Source of the DNA: a virus
DNA: 32,993 bases
Strand: one strand, 5' to 3'
Virus record (IMG/VR): IMGVR_UViG_3300035688_000038
Location: 1-32,993 of that record
The notes below the pieces were generated by a model that was not told where the DNA came from, did no database searches, and saw only the letters and a list, made by a program, of their open reading frames with translations. The translations under genes were made by a program, and so were the position numbers. Each line of letters starts with the position of its first letter. Position 1 is the first letter of the stretch. This document shows positions 25,660 through 32,993 of this stretch, piece by piece.

Positions 25660-27411
25660 TTATTGCACCCAATACATACAATTAACCATAATCGTACTAT
25701 TATTAGCAAAGTCGGCATCCGTTAAATTCGTCATGACCCCCGCCTCTGTCACTTCTTCAAGAGATATTGTCTGTTGGCCTATAGTCGTGTACCCCTGATA
25801 TTGATTTGCAAAGGTTATTGCTGTCAACCTCATCGTTACGGCGGCATATCCCCCTACGATATATGGTAATCCGGTAATCGCCGCAGTCCCCGTTGACGAA
25901 CCCTTGGAGGTTAATGTCATATATCCAGATATAGTAACCACGTTGCCGATCTTAGTAAAATATCCCTCTTGCGTTCCATAGGTTATCCCGGTCGTTCCCC
26001 CTCCGAACGTTACCCCCATTGTCCACGTCCCCTCCTTATAATCGTCTATCGTGTTAGGGTCCGTGCTTGGAATTGCGGTAGCGGGGAAACTTAATCGTGT
26101 TCCCATAGCAGAAATTTCGCCAGTGTTACCAACGGATATAAATGATGATGGGCACATTCCCGTAACATCATCAAGTCTTCCATTACAAAAATTTCCCTGA
26201 GAACTGGCCCCCGTCGTTGCCCCCCAATGGACTGCAAAATATGCGGGGTCCATAGCTTGAGCAGCAGTCAATAAAAAAGCATTCCCAGATAAAGAAACAC
26301 CATGTGATTGCCCAAAATCTATGTAAGGACTTGCACAAGTATTAAACTCAAAATAATTCCCGGATACTTCACTTCCTCCGGTGATAGTTAAATCAAGAGG
26401 TCTTCCCGAACATCCTTCAAGAAGGTTGTTTATAAATCGAAAGCCAAGCACGGAGACACTATCGGCAAAAAAGTCTTCTCCCCACTCGATGAAATTTCCC
26501 TCAAAAGAAACATCAAGTGCTTGGGTTGAACTATAAAAAGTTCCAGCCCATTCCCTCATTATACACTTGGTGAAATAAATTGACTGAGTATAAATAGTAG
26601 ATGTCAAACATTTCATGTAACTAAAACGGCAATTAAGAAATTGAATTCTTAAAAATTTTTCTCCATCTAAAACATAAGCGGCCAATGAAGGAGAGGATGC
26701 CTCAAATTGAATATTTTCAAAAGAAATAGCCTCGGAAACAGGGTGACTACCATTTGAAAAAGATGAACTAAACATGTCAATAGCAGAGGAAACATAAAAT
26801 CCCGCTGCTTTACCCTCACCTATTATTCTAAATGCTCCTTTTGTTATAGAGAGATCTACGAGTCTATTTACAATAATTGAACTGGTTAATTTACACCTTC
26901 CAGTTATTTTTAAAACTAAGGGTCTTGTTGAATCGGCTAAACAAGCATTAACCGCTGCTTGAATTGCCGCCGTATCATCCGTTGCATCATCTCCCTTCGC
27001 TCCCCACCATTGTGGATAAACTTCTTTTACTGAACCAGAACCAAAAACAACCGTTCCCGAACCATAAAATATTTGATATAATCCAGCCTCAGTGTGACCA
27101 TTTATTGTAACGGTTTTTCCAGATGAAATACTTAATGAACCACCTTGCTGAAATTTAAGGGTTATATTTGATGGAACAGTTTTATCAGCAGTAACATTTT
27201 GCTGATTATGAATAATTAAAGTTTCTTCAGAAGAACCGATTGCATCTATGTCGGCTGAAAAGTTGACACAATAAATTCCAACTTTAATGTTTGTTGCACC
27301 CGTTCCAATATAAAGCTCATGCGTATCTGTCGTGTAACCAGGCTCACCTTCATCTAAAACAGGAAGGTCAGCATGAAGACCTCGTCTAATCTGTAATGGT
27401 AAATTTGGCAT
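25660..27411 (-). CDS. Tail spike / tail fibre with pectate-lyase-type beta-helix
   Basis: The 583-residue protein is modular. Residues 1-40 (LQIRRGLHADLPVLDEGEPG and YTTDTHELYIGTG) match the N-terminal adaptor of many phage tail fibres. WWGAKGDDATDDTAAIQAAV (about 134-153) is the entry of a pectate-lyase-3 parallel beta-helix, usual for spikes that bind or degrade surface sugars. About 460-510 (YKEGTWTMGVTFGG, GYFTKIGNVVTISG) is a widespread C-terminal module of phage adhesins. The DNA of the C-terminal part is clearly more GC-rich than the rest, suggesting module exchange. Start overlaps the upstream stop as TAATG, with GGAG upstream. Confidence 0.85.
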   Translation of the reverse strand: MPNLPLQIRRGLHADLPVLDEGEPGYTTDTHELYIGTGATNIKVGIYCVNFSADIDAIGSSEETLIIHNQQNVTADKTVPSNITLKFQQGGSLSISSGKTVTINGHTEAGLYQIFYGSGTVVFGSGSVKEVYPQWWGAKGDDATDDTAAIQAAVNACLADSTRPLVLKITGRCKLTSSIIVNRLVDLSITKGAFRIIGEGKAAGFYVSSAIDMFSSSFSNGSHPVSEAISFENIQFEASSPSLAAYVLDGEKFLRIQFLNCRFSYMKCLTSTIYTQSIYFTKCIMREWAGTFYSSTQALDVSFEGNFIEWGEDFFADSVSVLGFRFINNLLEGCSGRPLDLTITGGSEVSGNYFEFNTCASPYIDFGQSHGVSLSGNAFLLTAAQAMDPAYFAVHWGATTGASSQGNFCNGRLDDVTGMCPSSFISVGNTGEISAMGTRLSFPATAIPSTDPNTIDDYKEGTWTMGVTFGGGTTGITYGTQEGYFTKIGNVVTISGYMTLTSKGSSTGTAAITGLPYIVGGYAAVTMRLTAITFANQYQGYTTIGQQTISLEEVTEAGVMTNLTDADFANNSTIMVNCMYWVQ

Positions 27412-27689
27412 TAGAATTCTCCAAAATCAAGTTTCATTCTCGGTGTTCCTAAAAATCCACCACAATCTATTCCTGTTGCCCCAATCAATAATTCCCAAAA
27501 ATTTGGATTCTCTTTTGGAAGGAAAGAGCCCATATCAAAGTTCTCTATATAAATTGCATATAGGTCACGAAGTTGCAGTGTAGAGTTGTCTATCATGGCA
27601 GCCCGTAACTTATCAATATATTTTTTTACCTCATCAAAATTCTTAAAATCTTGTGGTTGCGGCCAAACCTTCACTCGTTTATTAATCAT
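27411..27689 (-). CDS. Hypothetical protein upstream of the tail spike, 92 aa
   Basis: The product (MINKRVKVWPQPQDFKNFDE) has a helical middle (VKKYIDKLRAAMIDNSTLQL) and a Gly-rich end (GATGIDCGGFLGTPRMKLDF). ATG 27689 is preferred to a longer in-frame start that would lie inside the homing endonuclease gene. It directly precedes the tail spike with a TAATG overlap, so it is probably a tail or chaperone component. No motif recognised. It follows the endonuclease, which appears inserted before it. Confidence 0.55.
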   Translation of the reverse strand: MINKRVKVWPQPQDFKNFDEVKKYIDKLRAAMIDNSTLQLRDLYAIYIENFDMGSFLPKENPNFWELLIGATGIDCGGFLGTPRMKLDFGEF

Positions 27690-27702
27690 TTTTAATCTTC
27701 TT

Positions 27703-28392
27703 TTAAGTTCTATTAAAATCAATGATTTTTTTAGAAAGCATATCCATATTCTTCAATTCGTTTTGCCAAATAATAAGTGTTTCAAACCCAAACTCTTTAA
27801 AAAAGCCCTTTCTTTCTTCTCCGCTCTCGTTCTGATGCCAATAATTTCCGAAGAATTCAATAATCTTTTTCTTGCCATTAATATTTATAAAATCAGGACA
27901 TTTTCCCGAGAGGATAAACTGCCCGCCTCCAACGTATTTATATTCATCTGGAAGAAGTCGTTGAAGAACTTCATTCAATTTCTTTTCACATTTATTTGGT
28001 TTTGTATTGGTTGCCTTAAACATTTTTCTTATTGCTTCATCAGAATGACGTTTCCCCCAAAAGGGATTTTTTTCTCCGCACTTTTTTCCTTTTTGGGCTT
28101 CACTCATTTTTCTTTTAGATTCTTCAGAATGATGTTTTCCTAACATCGGTGCGGGTCCTCTTTTCCTCGCCTCGCTCATTTTTTTTCGAGTTTCTTCAGA
28201 GGGATGCCTTCCGATGCTTGCCCTGAGTAACTTTTGTCTGTGTTCCTCAGACATATTATGCTTACCCATATTTGATTCGCTTATTTTTTTCTTTGTTTCT
28301 TCCGAATGGTGTTTTCCCCAGCGAGGATGGTCTTTGCCAACATTGTAATGCTTTCCTTTATTCCAATGAACCCTTTCTTTGTTCCAGCTCAC
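27703..28392 (-). CDS. Vsr-type homing endonuclease with NUMOD3 repeats (I-Bth0305I-like)
   Basis: The product (229 residues) starts at GTG 28392, overlapping the tail gene's TGA as GTGA. About five NUMOD3-type repeats (HHSEETKKKISES, HPSEETRKKMSEAR, HHSEESKRKMSEAQKGK, and HSDEAIRKMFKATN) are followed by a Vsr-like nuclease: NKCEKKLNEVL, GKCPDFININGKKKIIEFFG, YWHQNE and GFETLIIWQNEL. Asp in CPDF and the His in YWH are the expected catalytic residues. Such enzymes are mobile genetic elements that home into phage genomes. It lies between two tail genes and looks inserted into the late operon. It shares NUMOD3 modules with the HNH at 9706. Confidence 0.85.
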   Translation of the reverse strand: MSWNKERVHWNKGKHYNVGKDHPRWGKHHSEETKKKISESNMGKHNMSEEHRQKLLRASIGRHPSEETRKKMSEARKRGPAPMLGKHHSEESKRKMSEAQKGKKCGEKNPFWGKRHSDEAIRKMFKATNTKPNKCEKKLNEVLQRLLPDEYKYVGGGQFILSGKCPDFININGKKKIIEFFGNYWHQNESGEERKGFFKEFGFETLIIWQNELKNMDMLSKKIIDFNRT

Positions 28393-29915
28393 TTTCGTCC
28401 TCTCATCCAGCCAAAAAATACACAACCATGAATTTTAAATCCGTAGGGATTTGTTATGTCTTTTATTTTTACGAGAAATTCTTTTCCGAAACAATCAAGG
28501 GTTACGGGATATCTCCTAATCCCTGCATTGCCAGTTCCGTCAATTGTGTAATTAAAAGAAAAGTTCTGATTCAGTTCATTTGCCAAATCCAACCCAAAAG
28601 TTATTGTTTCGTCTGTCATTTTCTCAATCAATAAATCGGCTGCCAACACTCTCTTGTTTCTGGTTTTGTCTTTCCAGAAAGTTGGAGGAAACAAAATATT
28701 CGATTCGTAATTTGAAACACCATCCGTGTAGGCAACGATTTTCTGCTCTTTAATGTATCCGTCTTTGTTCCCAAAGATAGGAATAAAACTCAATCCATAA
28801 GCCTTGCGCTCATCTGGGCTCAGCGTGCTAAGGTCTTTCTCAAACTCGCCGTAGCAAGAATAATTTTCTGCAACCAATTCTTTCTTTGATATCAATTCAT
28901 TTCTCGAAACATCATAAATAATTTGAACATTGTTGAATGAACTTCCAGATTTCGGATAACAAAGAAAAAGTTGATTCAGATGAGGAAAAAGAAATGCGGT
29001 TGCTCGATAGTAATAAATCGGATCCATCTCGTCCATAATTAGGTTATTGAACTTTCCATCAGAAATCGAGGTTGGCACTCCGTCTCGAACCATTTGCATC
29101 AATCCTTCCTGAGATATAAAATAATGAACATCTTTATTTCCGCAGAGTGTTCCTGGGCAGAGAAGTCCTTGACGGTCGGTAACAAGTTGTGGTAGATATC
29201 CCATTGTGTCATTGTAATAAACTCGATAAATTCCTCTCGGAAAGTAAACGACAATCGTATCCTGCATAGATTTAATGCTGACAATCTTTCCTTCGACTGC
29301 GATATCAATTTTATTGATGCTTCTGAAATTCGTAATATTGCCAGGGTCGGAAATCCAAAGGCGTTGATAATTCTCCGTTCCGTCCTCTATCGTTCTTGCC
29401 AAGACTAAAAATGTATCCCAGTCTTCAATAAACCTTGCCTTGAGAACAGTAACATCTTGGGCCGTCAGGGCAAGTTCATCAAAAGTTCCGTCCCAGTAAT
29501 AAAGAATTCCAGAATCAGAAAGTGTAAAAATGAATTTATCATCGGCATTGGCATGGGTTAAAATACTGTCGTTTCCACCATAGGCAATCGTTCCAATCTC
29601 ATCCCACTCATCATTATTTATCAGGACATAAAGTCGCTTGGGCGTAACGGCCATAAGGAATTTGTCATCAGTTGAATATTTTTCATAGATAGGCAAACCA
29701 AGAATCGCTCGGTAATCAGCAATTCCTTGCTGAGTCGTGATATTATTCAGGTAATCTGTTCCTCGAATTTTCTCGACTAACCCATTTCTAATAATGATAT
29801 TATTCCCATCTTCAAGCCAAATAGGGCTTCCTTCTTCGGGAAGCAGGGTTCGACCAATTTCTGTGTTGAGGCCAGCGAAGCCTAAAATCTCACCGAGGGT
29901 TTGAAACTCTGACAC
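28389..29915 (-). CDS. Tail protein, P22 gp10-like (DNA-stabilisation/tail hub)
   Basis: The 508-residue protein (GTG 29915, GAGAGG nine bases upstream) begins with ILGFAGLNTEIGRTLLPEEG and NNIIIRNGLVEKIRGTDYLN, the opening pattern of podovirus tail-hub proteins such as P22 gp10. Their body is a long chain of short beta strands; this one has IIAYGGNDSILTHANADDKF, LYYWDGTFDELAL, IYRVYYNDTMGYLPQLV and more, consistent with a beta-propeller-like fold. It closes the head after packaging and forms the platform for the spike. An in-frame ATG at 30041 lies inside the upstream gene and was not used. The C-terminus overlaps the homing endonuclease start. Confidence 0.65.
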   Translation of the reverse strand: MSEFQTLGEILGFAGLNTEIGRTLLPEEGSPIWLEDGNNIIIRNGLVEKIRGTDYLNNITTQQGIADYRAILGLPIYEKYSTDDKFLMAVTPKRLYVLINNDEWDEIGTIAYGGNDSILTHANADDKFIFTLSDSGILYYWDGTFDELALTAQDVTVLKARFIEDWDTFLVLARTIEDGTENYQRLWISDPGNITNFRSINKIDIAVEGKIVSIKSMQDTIVVYFPRGIYRVYYNDTMGYLPQLVTDRQGLLCPGTLCGNKDVHYFISQEGLMQMVRDGVPTSISDGKFNNLIMDEMDPIYYYRATAFLFPHLNQLFLCYPKSGSSFNNVQIIYDVSRNELISKKELVAENYSCYGEFEKDLSTLSPDERKAYGLSFIPIFGNKDGYIKEQKIVAYTDGVSNYESNILFPPTFWKDKTRNKRVLAADLLIEKMTDETITFGLDLANELNQNFSFNYTIDGTGNAGIRRYPVTLDCFGKEFLVKIKDITNPYGFKIHGCVFFGWMRGRK

Positions 29916-29917
29916 GA

Positions 29918-30214
29918 TTATTTTCCTCTCACTAAATAAATATACAGTGTTCCGCTGTCTTTGCTGGCGAGGTTCATCCCGTCTAATAAAAGCCCGCCCT
30001 TTGGCGCTCTCCACAAAACAGGAGAAGCGTCTGTAGCGCAAGCCTTAATCGTTAAGGCCGCCGAACCATCTGCGTGCTGAAGCACAGCAACGTGGTCTTT
30101 CGTTGCTGCAATATAAATTACATGGTCAATTACGACTGTTTTTCCTGCTGCAACCACTTCTCCGGCAGTATCCAATGTCCATAAATAAGATTTTGGTTCA
30201 TAAGTATTTGCCAT
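29918..30214 (-). CDS. Small structural protein candidate, 98 aa
   Basis: The product is beta-rich (VVAAGKTVVIDHVIYIAATK, DHVAVLQHADGSAALTIKAC, GTLYIYLVRGK) with no cysteine pair or membrane segment. The strand-turn-strand repeats suggest a small jelly-roll or decoration protein. It precedes the gp10-like gene by a few bases. AGGAGAAAAAAATGG precedes its start. Exact role unknown. Confidence 0.55.
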   Translation of the reverse strand: MANTYEPKSYLWTLDTAGEVVAAGKTVVIDHVIYIAATKDHVAVLQHADGSAALTIKACATDASPVLWRAPKGGLLLDGMNLASKDSGTLYIYLVRGK

Positions 30215-30230
30215 TTTTTTCTCCTAAAAA

Positions 30231-30344
30231 TTAATTCATTGTCATTCTCATAAACATGCTATACAAAAAACCCCTTACCTGTTCCCACAGCTCTATTAAT
30301 CCGCCGTATGAAACAGAACCATAAGCACAGCTTCCAAAACTCAT
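30231..30344 (-). CDS. Tiny Gly/Ser-rich late protein, 37 aa
   Basis: GAGGAG lies eight bases before this ATG. The product starts MSFGSCAYGSVSYGGLIELW and ends in a Met-rich stretch (FLYSMFMRMTMN). The short repeated FGS/YGS/YGG pattern is like small peptides encoded among tail genes of other phages. It overlaps the preceding ORF as TAATG. It accounts for most of a gap of about 200 bases between annotated neighbours. Function unknown. Confidence 0.5.
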   Translation of the reverse strand: MSFGSCAYGSVSYGGLIELWEQVRGFLYSMFMRMTMN

Positions 30345-30415
30345 TAGACTAACTCCTCAAAATAAAAGTTGAACTTGCTGGGCGTATCTTTTCCGCATGT
30401 CTTACATATTTTCAT
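30344..30415 (-). CDS. Tiny CxxC ORF, 23 aa
   Basis: ATG 30415 follows the previous stop within a few bases and reads MKICKTCGKDTPSKFNFYFE plus three residues to a TAA that overlaps the next start (TAATG). One CxxC pair is present, as in half of a zinc knuckle. The tail-to-head overlap and the SD-like GGAATGAAA support translation, but a 23-residue peptide cannot be confirmed by eye. Confidence 0.4.
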   Translation of the reverse strand: MKICKTCGKDTPSKFNFYFEELV

Positions 30416-30419
30416 ATTT

Positions 30420-31157
30420 TCATTCCAAATATAAATAGCCTCCATAAATGGTTGTATTTGGATTTGTTGCCCAGGTAGGTTGAATCCCTTTTATCTCTAT
30501 ATAATCTCCAACTGCTAAGGCAATACTTAAACCAGTATTAGAAAAAACTCTTTCCGAAGCAGATACCGCAAGAGTAGCTATTAAAGTATCGGTAGCATTG
30601 TTTTTTCTAATATATAAACTCCATGATTCTGCTGTTCCGGCGGTTCCAGAATAACAATAGATTTCAGCGATTTTAATTGTCCCTGCCTTACGAATATATA
30701 TTTTACTTGTTGCGGCAACCGTTACCGGAGCTTTTGGTAACATGCCAAAATATACAGTCTGTCCATCGGTTGGAGCTGAAGTTAATGCCTGAACTTGGAT
30801 TGTATATCCTAATCCCCCCCCGCCTGCATGAGTATGAGAGGAAATTTCACCCGTTAGTTTCGCTTCAATTTCAGACTTCAGAATGTCTGAGTTTTTCTGA
30901 GCGTTCGTTGGGGCGTGTTGGGCTGTTACATGAGTTTGTATGTTGGCATTAGCGGGTTCATAGACTCCGCTGTGATTGTGGGCGGCATCGTGTTTCTTGG
31001 TTACCGCATCCGCAAGGTTAGCTTCGGTTTGAGCGTAGGTATCAAGTAAATTCTTGTTTGAATGAACATGTAAAGAAGAATCAACTTCAGCAACATCAAT
31101 GGTTTCACCCGTAGAAGCCTGAATAATGTCATTCTGACTATATTGTTCTTGTGGCAT
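30420..31157 (-). CDS. Tail fibre protein, 245 aa
   Basis: The N-terminal part is His/Asn-rich and helical (LHVHSNKNLLDTYAQTEANL, HDAAHNHSGVYEPANANIQT), a pattern of trimeric tail-fibre stalks with repeated short H-x-H segments, which in other fibres hold metal ions. The C-terminal half (IQVQALTSAPTDGQTVYFGM and YIEIKGIQPTWATN) is beta-rich and probably the receptor-binding tip. It overlaps the upstream stop as TAATG. This is a second candidate adhesin besides the tail spike. Confidence 0.65.
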   Translation of the reverse strand: MPQEQYSQNDIIQASTGETIDVAEVDSSLHVHSNKNLLDTYAQTEANLADAVTKKHDAAHNHSGVYEPANANIQTHVTAQHAPTNAQKNSDILKSEIEAKLTGEISSHTHAGGGGLGYTIQVQALTSAPTDGQTVYFGMLPKAPVTVAATSKIYIRKAGTIKIAEIYCYSGTAGTAESWSLYIRKNNATDTLIATLAVSASERVFSNTGLSIALAVGDYIEIKGIQPTWATNPNTTIYGGYLYLE

Positions 31158-31468
31158 TAAACTAATCCTTCAAATTTTACATAGAGATACCTTGTGCTTC
31201 CAATTTTGTTTTGTATCTTTAGTGTTCCACCCTCAAAATAAAAGTTAATTTTATTCGCTGTATCTTTCGTGCCAGAAAGATAAATAGAGGCTGCAATCGC
31301 CGTGAATTGTCCCTTGCCTACAAAATAAAATCCCATGTTTCCAGAGGTAACATCACAACCCCATAATAGTCCGATTGCTGAATCTGGAATTCCAGTATCC
31401 AGAATCTCGTTATTCTGAAAATTTTCGGTATTAATTACACAATATTCTGCATTTCGTAATGTTGGCAT
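31157..31468 (-). CDS. Small tail-associated protein, 103 aa
   Basis: ATG 31468 (MPTLRNAEYCVINTENFQNN) has a strong AGGAGG six bases upstream; a longer in-frame ATG at 31510 would lie inside the previous gene and lacks a site. The body is beta-rich (GMGFYFVGKGQFTAIAAS resembling GNMGFYFVGKGQF, then INFYFEGGTLKIQNKIGSTR), like a small carbohydrate-binding or fibre-tip domain. Neighbours are tail fibre genes on both sides. Exact role unknown. Confidence 0.55.
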   Translation of the reverse strand: MPTLRNAEYCVINTENFQNNEILDTGIPDSAIGLLWGCDVTSGNMGFYFVGKGQFTAIAASIYLSGTKDTANKINFYFEGGTLKIQNKIGSTRYLYVKFEGLV

Positions 31469-31476
31469 TTTTCCTC

Positions 31477-32505
31477 CTATCGGCTTGTCGAAAGTTCCAC
31501 ATGTATCCATGCCCAGTCAATATCAGTGGTTCTGGCAGTCGTTCCAGCGGATTTAACGATGGAATAAATTGCCCCAGTTTCTCGTCCTGTTCCAGTCGGA
31601 ATATTTGTCGTATTTGTCCCAACCGATATTCCATTGATGAAATATTCAACTGAAGTTCCCGCAGCATTGACCACAGCTTTGAGTCTTATCCATGCTCCAG
31701 CTACCACAGCCACGCCCGTATCGGTTGAGGTTAGTGTTGTATTACTTACCGTATTTCTATACCAGTTTGGCGTTGTTCCAGTATCGGTATATCGGAAATA
31801 TGCACCATCTACAGGTGCTATTGATAGAGCATCACCAAATCCAAATCGCAAAGTATAAGTCTCTGTTCCATCGGAAAGTGTTGTGATATAAATATCTGCT
31901 TCTAATGTATAAATTCCCGCACCAAATAAGAAATCAGTTAAATAACCAGAGTTGGCCACTCCGGCATATCCAGTATTTGTTGTTCCTGTGCTTAAACGAT
32001 GAATACCTGGCCTTAGAGCTGTTCCAAGCGTTGGCAACGCCGAACTACCCGTTCCAGAAGAAGTTCCATACCAAAGTCTGGCATTAGTTCCAATTATAAA
32101 ATCCTCAAAATTCCACCACGTCTTGAGGTTGCGACCAGTGGGGTCAAGGGTTAATCCAGCAAGTTTACCAAGGTTAATGTCGCTCATCGTATTCGCCGTC
32201 AACGCCAAAATCATTTTGTAAGTCTTTCCCGCCAAATTCTTAACCGTTGCCGAAGTCCCCTCTTGCGCTCTCGTAACGGTCAGGGTATCACTGCTTCTTG
32301 CCGTGCATCTGACAATTTCTTTATTCGGGTCATCAGCAGGGTCTGGATAACTAGTTGAATTCCACCAGACAAGATTAAATGCTCCGTCTGTTGCTGGAGC
32401 AGGTAGTTTTGCTCCATCTCCAGAGGCCAAAACAATACTCGTAGCCGAAGCATCATAACCAGTGGAAACCGTAACTTTAGCGAAGTTTTTTATTGGGTCA
32501 AGCAT
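31477..32505 (-). CDS. Tail protein with lectin-like C-terminal domain, 342 aa
   Basis: The N-terminal 100 residues (LDPIKNFAKVTVSTGYDASA, then VLASGDGAKLPAPATDGAFN and VTRAQEGTSA) follow a pattern repeated in many tail-fibre and tail-collar proteins. Residues 130-342 are beta-rich with LSTGTTNTGYAGVANSGYLT, YTLEADIYITTLSDGTETYT, IRLKAVVNAAGTSVEYFING and GWAWIHVELSTSR-like ends. This arrangement suits a concanavalin-like (LamG) lectin domain. It would bind surface glycans. AAGGAGAATAATAAA precedes the ATG. Confidence 0.65.
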   Translation of the reverse strand: MLDPIKNFAKVTVSTGYDASATSIVLASGDGAKLPAPATDGAFNLVWWNSTSYPDPADDPNKEIVRCTARSSDTLTVTRAQEGTSATVKNLAGKTYKMILALTANTMSDINLGKLAGLTLDPTGRNLKTWWNFEDFIIGTNARLWYGTSSGTGSSALPTLGTALRPGIHRLSTGTTNTGYAGVANSGYLTDFLFGAGIYTLEADIYITTLSDGTETYTLRFGFGDALSIAPVDGAYFRYTDTGTTPNWYRNTVSNTTLTSTDTGVAVVAGAWIRLKAVVNAAGTSVEYFINGISVGTNTTNIPTGTGRETGAIYSIVKSAGTTARTTDIDWAWIHVELSTSR

Positions 32506-32509
32506 TTTA

Positions 32510-32993
32510 TTATTCTCCTTTTATATTCTTCTCGTTTTCCCAGTTTGATTCCTGTGATTCCTCATCCTCCCATGCAGTTTCAACCGCAGCCTGAGATTCC
32601 CAATCTATTTCTATCGGGGCTTTATCTTGCCATCCGGGCATAGCACCGATGCTGTAAACCGTTGTAAGATTCCCGATGATTGTTTTTGCTTGAGCCATTT
32701 CTTTTAGTCCAATCGCCTCTATCTCTTCTTTTCTTTTTCCATAAAAATAAGAATAAGATTCGGACAGACCAATTGCTTCGGCCTTGCTGACCAATGCTTT
32801 CAAAAGCCATGCCTCAAATAGACCAGCAATATCTACTCCAGAACCTTTATAGATGGTCAAAACTTCGGCTGAAAAATCTTCAAAAAGTTCTATGATTTCC
32901 GATTTTGTAATAGATGGTTTCAGAGTTTCAGATTCTGATGCACCAATGGATTCAATTACTGTTTTGAATTTTCTGATGTTAATGGGAATTGAG
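32510..32993 (-). CDS. C-terminal part of a repeat-containing virion protein (truncated by window edge)
   Basis: The frame stays open from the right edge of the window to its stop, so the N-terminus lies outside. The visible 160 residues contain degenerate repeats (VIESIGASESETL, AEAIGLSESYSYF, EAIGLKEMAQA), a pattern seen in low-complexity virion proteins. The end is acidic and tryptophan-rich (DWESQAAVETAWEDEESQES, NWENEKN). No enzyme motif is visible. It is the first gene of the late operon within the window, and the late promoter must lie further right. Confidence 0.6.
   Translation of the reverse strand, partial: SIPINIRKFKTVIESIGASESETLKPSITKSEIIELFEDFSAEVLTIYKGSGVDIAGLFEAWLLKALVSKAEAIGLSESYSYFYGKRKEEIEAIGLKEMAQAKTIIGNLTTVYSIGAMPGWQDKAPIEIDWESQAAVETAWEDEESQESNWENEKNIKGE

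Noticed and set aside
25620-25660. Intrinsic terminator after the tail spike (AGTGAA...TTCACT hairpin)
   Set aside because: The stem is only six base pairs with alternative pairings and no U-run follows on the minus strand, so it is not convincing as a terminator.
25660-27411. A diversity-generating retroelement target (Mtd-like adaptor at the tail-spike N-terminus)
   Set aside because: No reverse transcriptase gene, template repeat or accessory variability gene was found in the window, and the C-terminus is a common adhesin module rather than a C-type lectin variable region.
1-32993. CRISPR arrays, insertion sequences, rRNA or riboswitches
   Set aside because: No regularly spaced repeats, transposase motifs, rRNA signatures or recognisable riboswitch cores were seen on either strand.

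Overview
This window is a contiguous piece of a temperate tailed bacteriophage (Caudoviricetes), most likely short-tailed (podovirus-like), AT-rich, with standard code and strong Shine-Dalgarno (SD) sites of the AAGGAGA/GGAGG type. The phage assignment rests on a tyrosine integrase next to a CI-like repressor, a terminase large subunit, a portal, an M15 endolysin, a tail spike, a P22 gp10-like tail protein and a cluster of large ejection-type proteins. Nothing in the sequence fixes the host. There is no host-chromosome flank, so this is probably part of an assembled phage genome or the inside of a prophage. No major capsid, scaffold, DNA polymerase or helicase gene is visible; capsid genes are expected outside the window, most simply beyond the right edge, from which the late operon enters.

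Layout. (1) 1-1647, plus strand: accessory genes, including a truncated gene at the left edge, a small HEIAH metallopeptidase-like protein, a membrane peptide and a HNH homing endonuclease with its own promoter. (2) 1648-3400: lysogeny module. A tRNA-3'-end-like sequence (candidate attP core) abuts the 3' end of the leftward integrase gene. The leftward repressor gene is followed by a divergent control region with two near-consensus promoters and three copies of an 18-bp operator, CTTAAC-N6-GTTAAG. (3) 3401-14169, plus strand: one densely packed early operon of about 32 mostly tiny genes. It starts with Cro-like and excisionase-like HTH proteins. Its recognisable core is a recombination/repair module (Sak4-like ATPase, SSB-like protein with acidic tail, PD-(D/E)XK resolvase-like nuclease, metallophosphoesterase). 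It also holds a membrane-anchored RlpA-like protein, a HNH endonuclease with NUMOD3 repeats, a two-membrane-span coiled-coil protein and many small Cys-rich (zinc-knuckle) proteins. (4) 14201-32993, minus strand: the late operon, converging on the early one with only about 30 bp between them. In transcription order it encodes tail fibre or receptor-binding proteins, a gp10-like tail protein, a Vsr-type homing endonuclease, a tail spike, a lysis cassette (M15 endolysin, two-span holin candidate, secreted JAMM-like protein, XhlA-like protein), a GNAT protein, three ejection-type proteins, terminase, a 39-residue ORF, portal and a last small gene.

How the parts work together (inference): the repressor binds three operators whose half-sites double as the -35 boxes of the two divergent promoters, shutting the early operon in the lysogen and tuning its own synthesis. 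Integrase has its own promoter. On induction the rightward promoter drives the Cro-like and excisionase-like genes, then the recombination genes. The late leftward transcript starts outside the window.

Three unrelated or modularly related homing endonucleases, several short near-identical DNA repeats at gene seams, and duplicated zinc-knuckle genes show that the accessory and early regions are actively shuffled. The least conventional features are the operator/promoter architecture, the secreted JAMM-like protein inside the lysis cassette, the early RlpA-like protein, and the repeat-bounded gene insertions.
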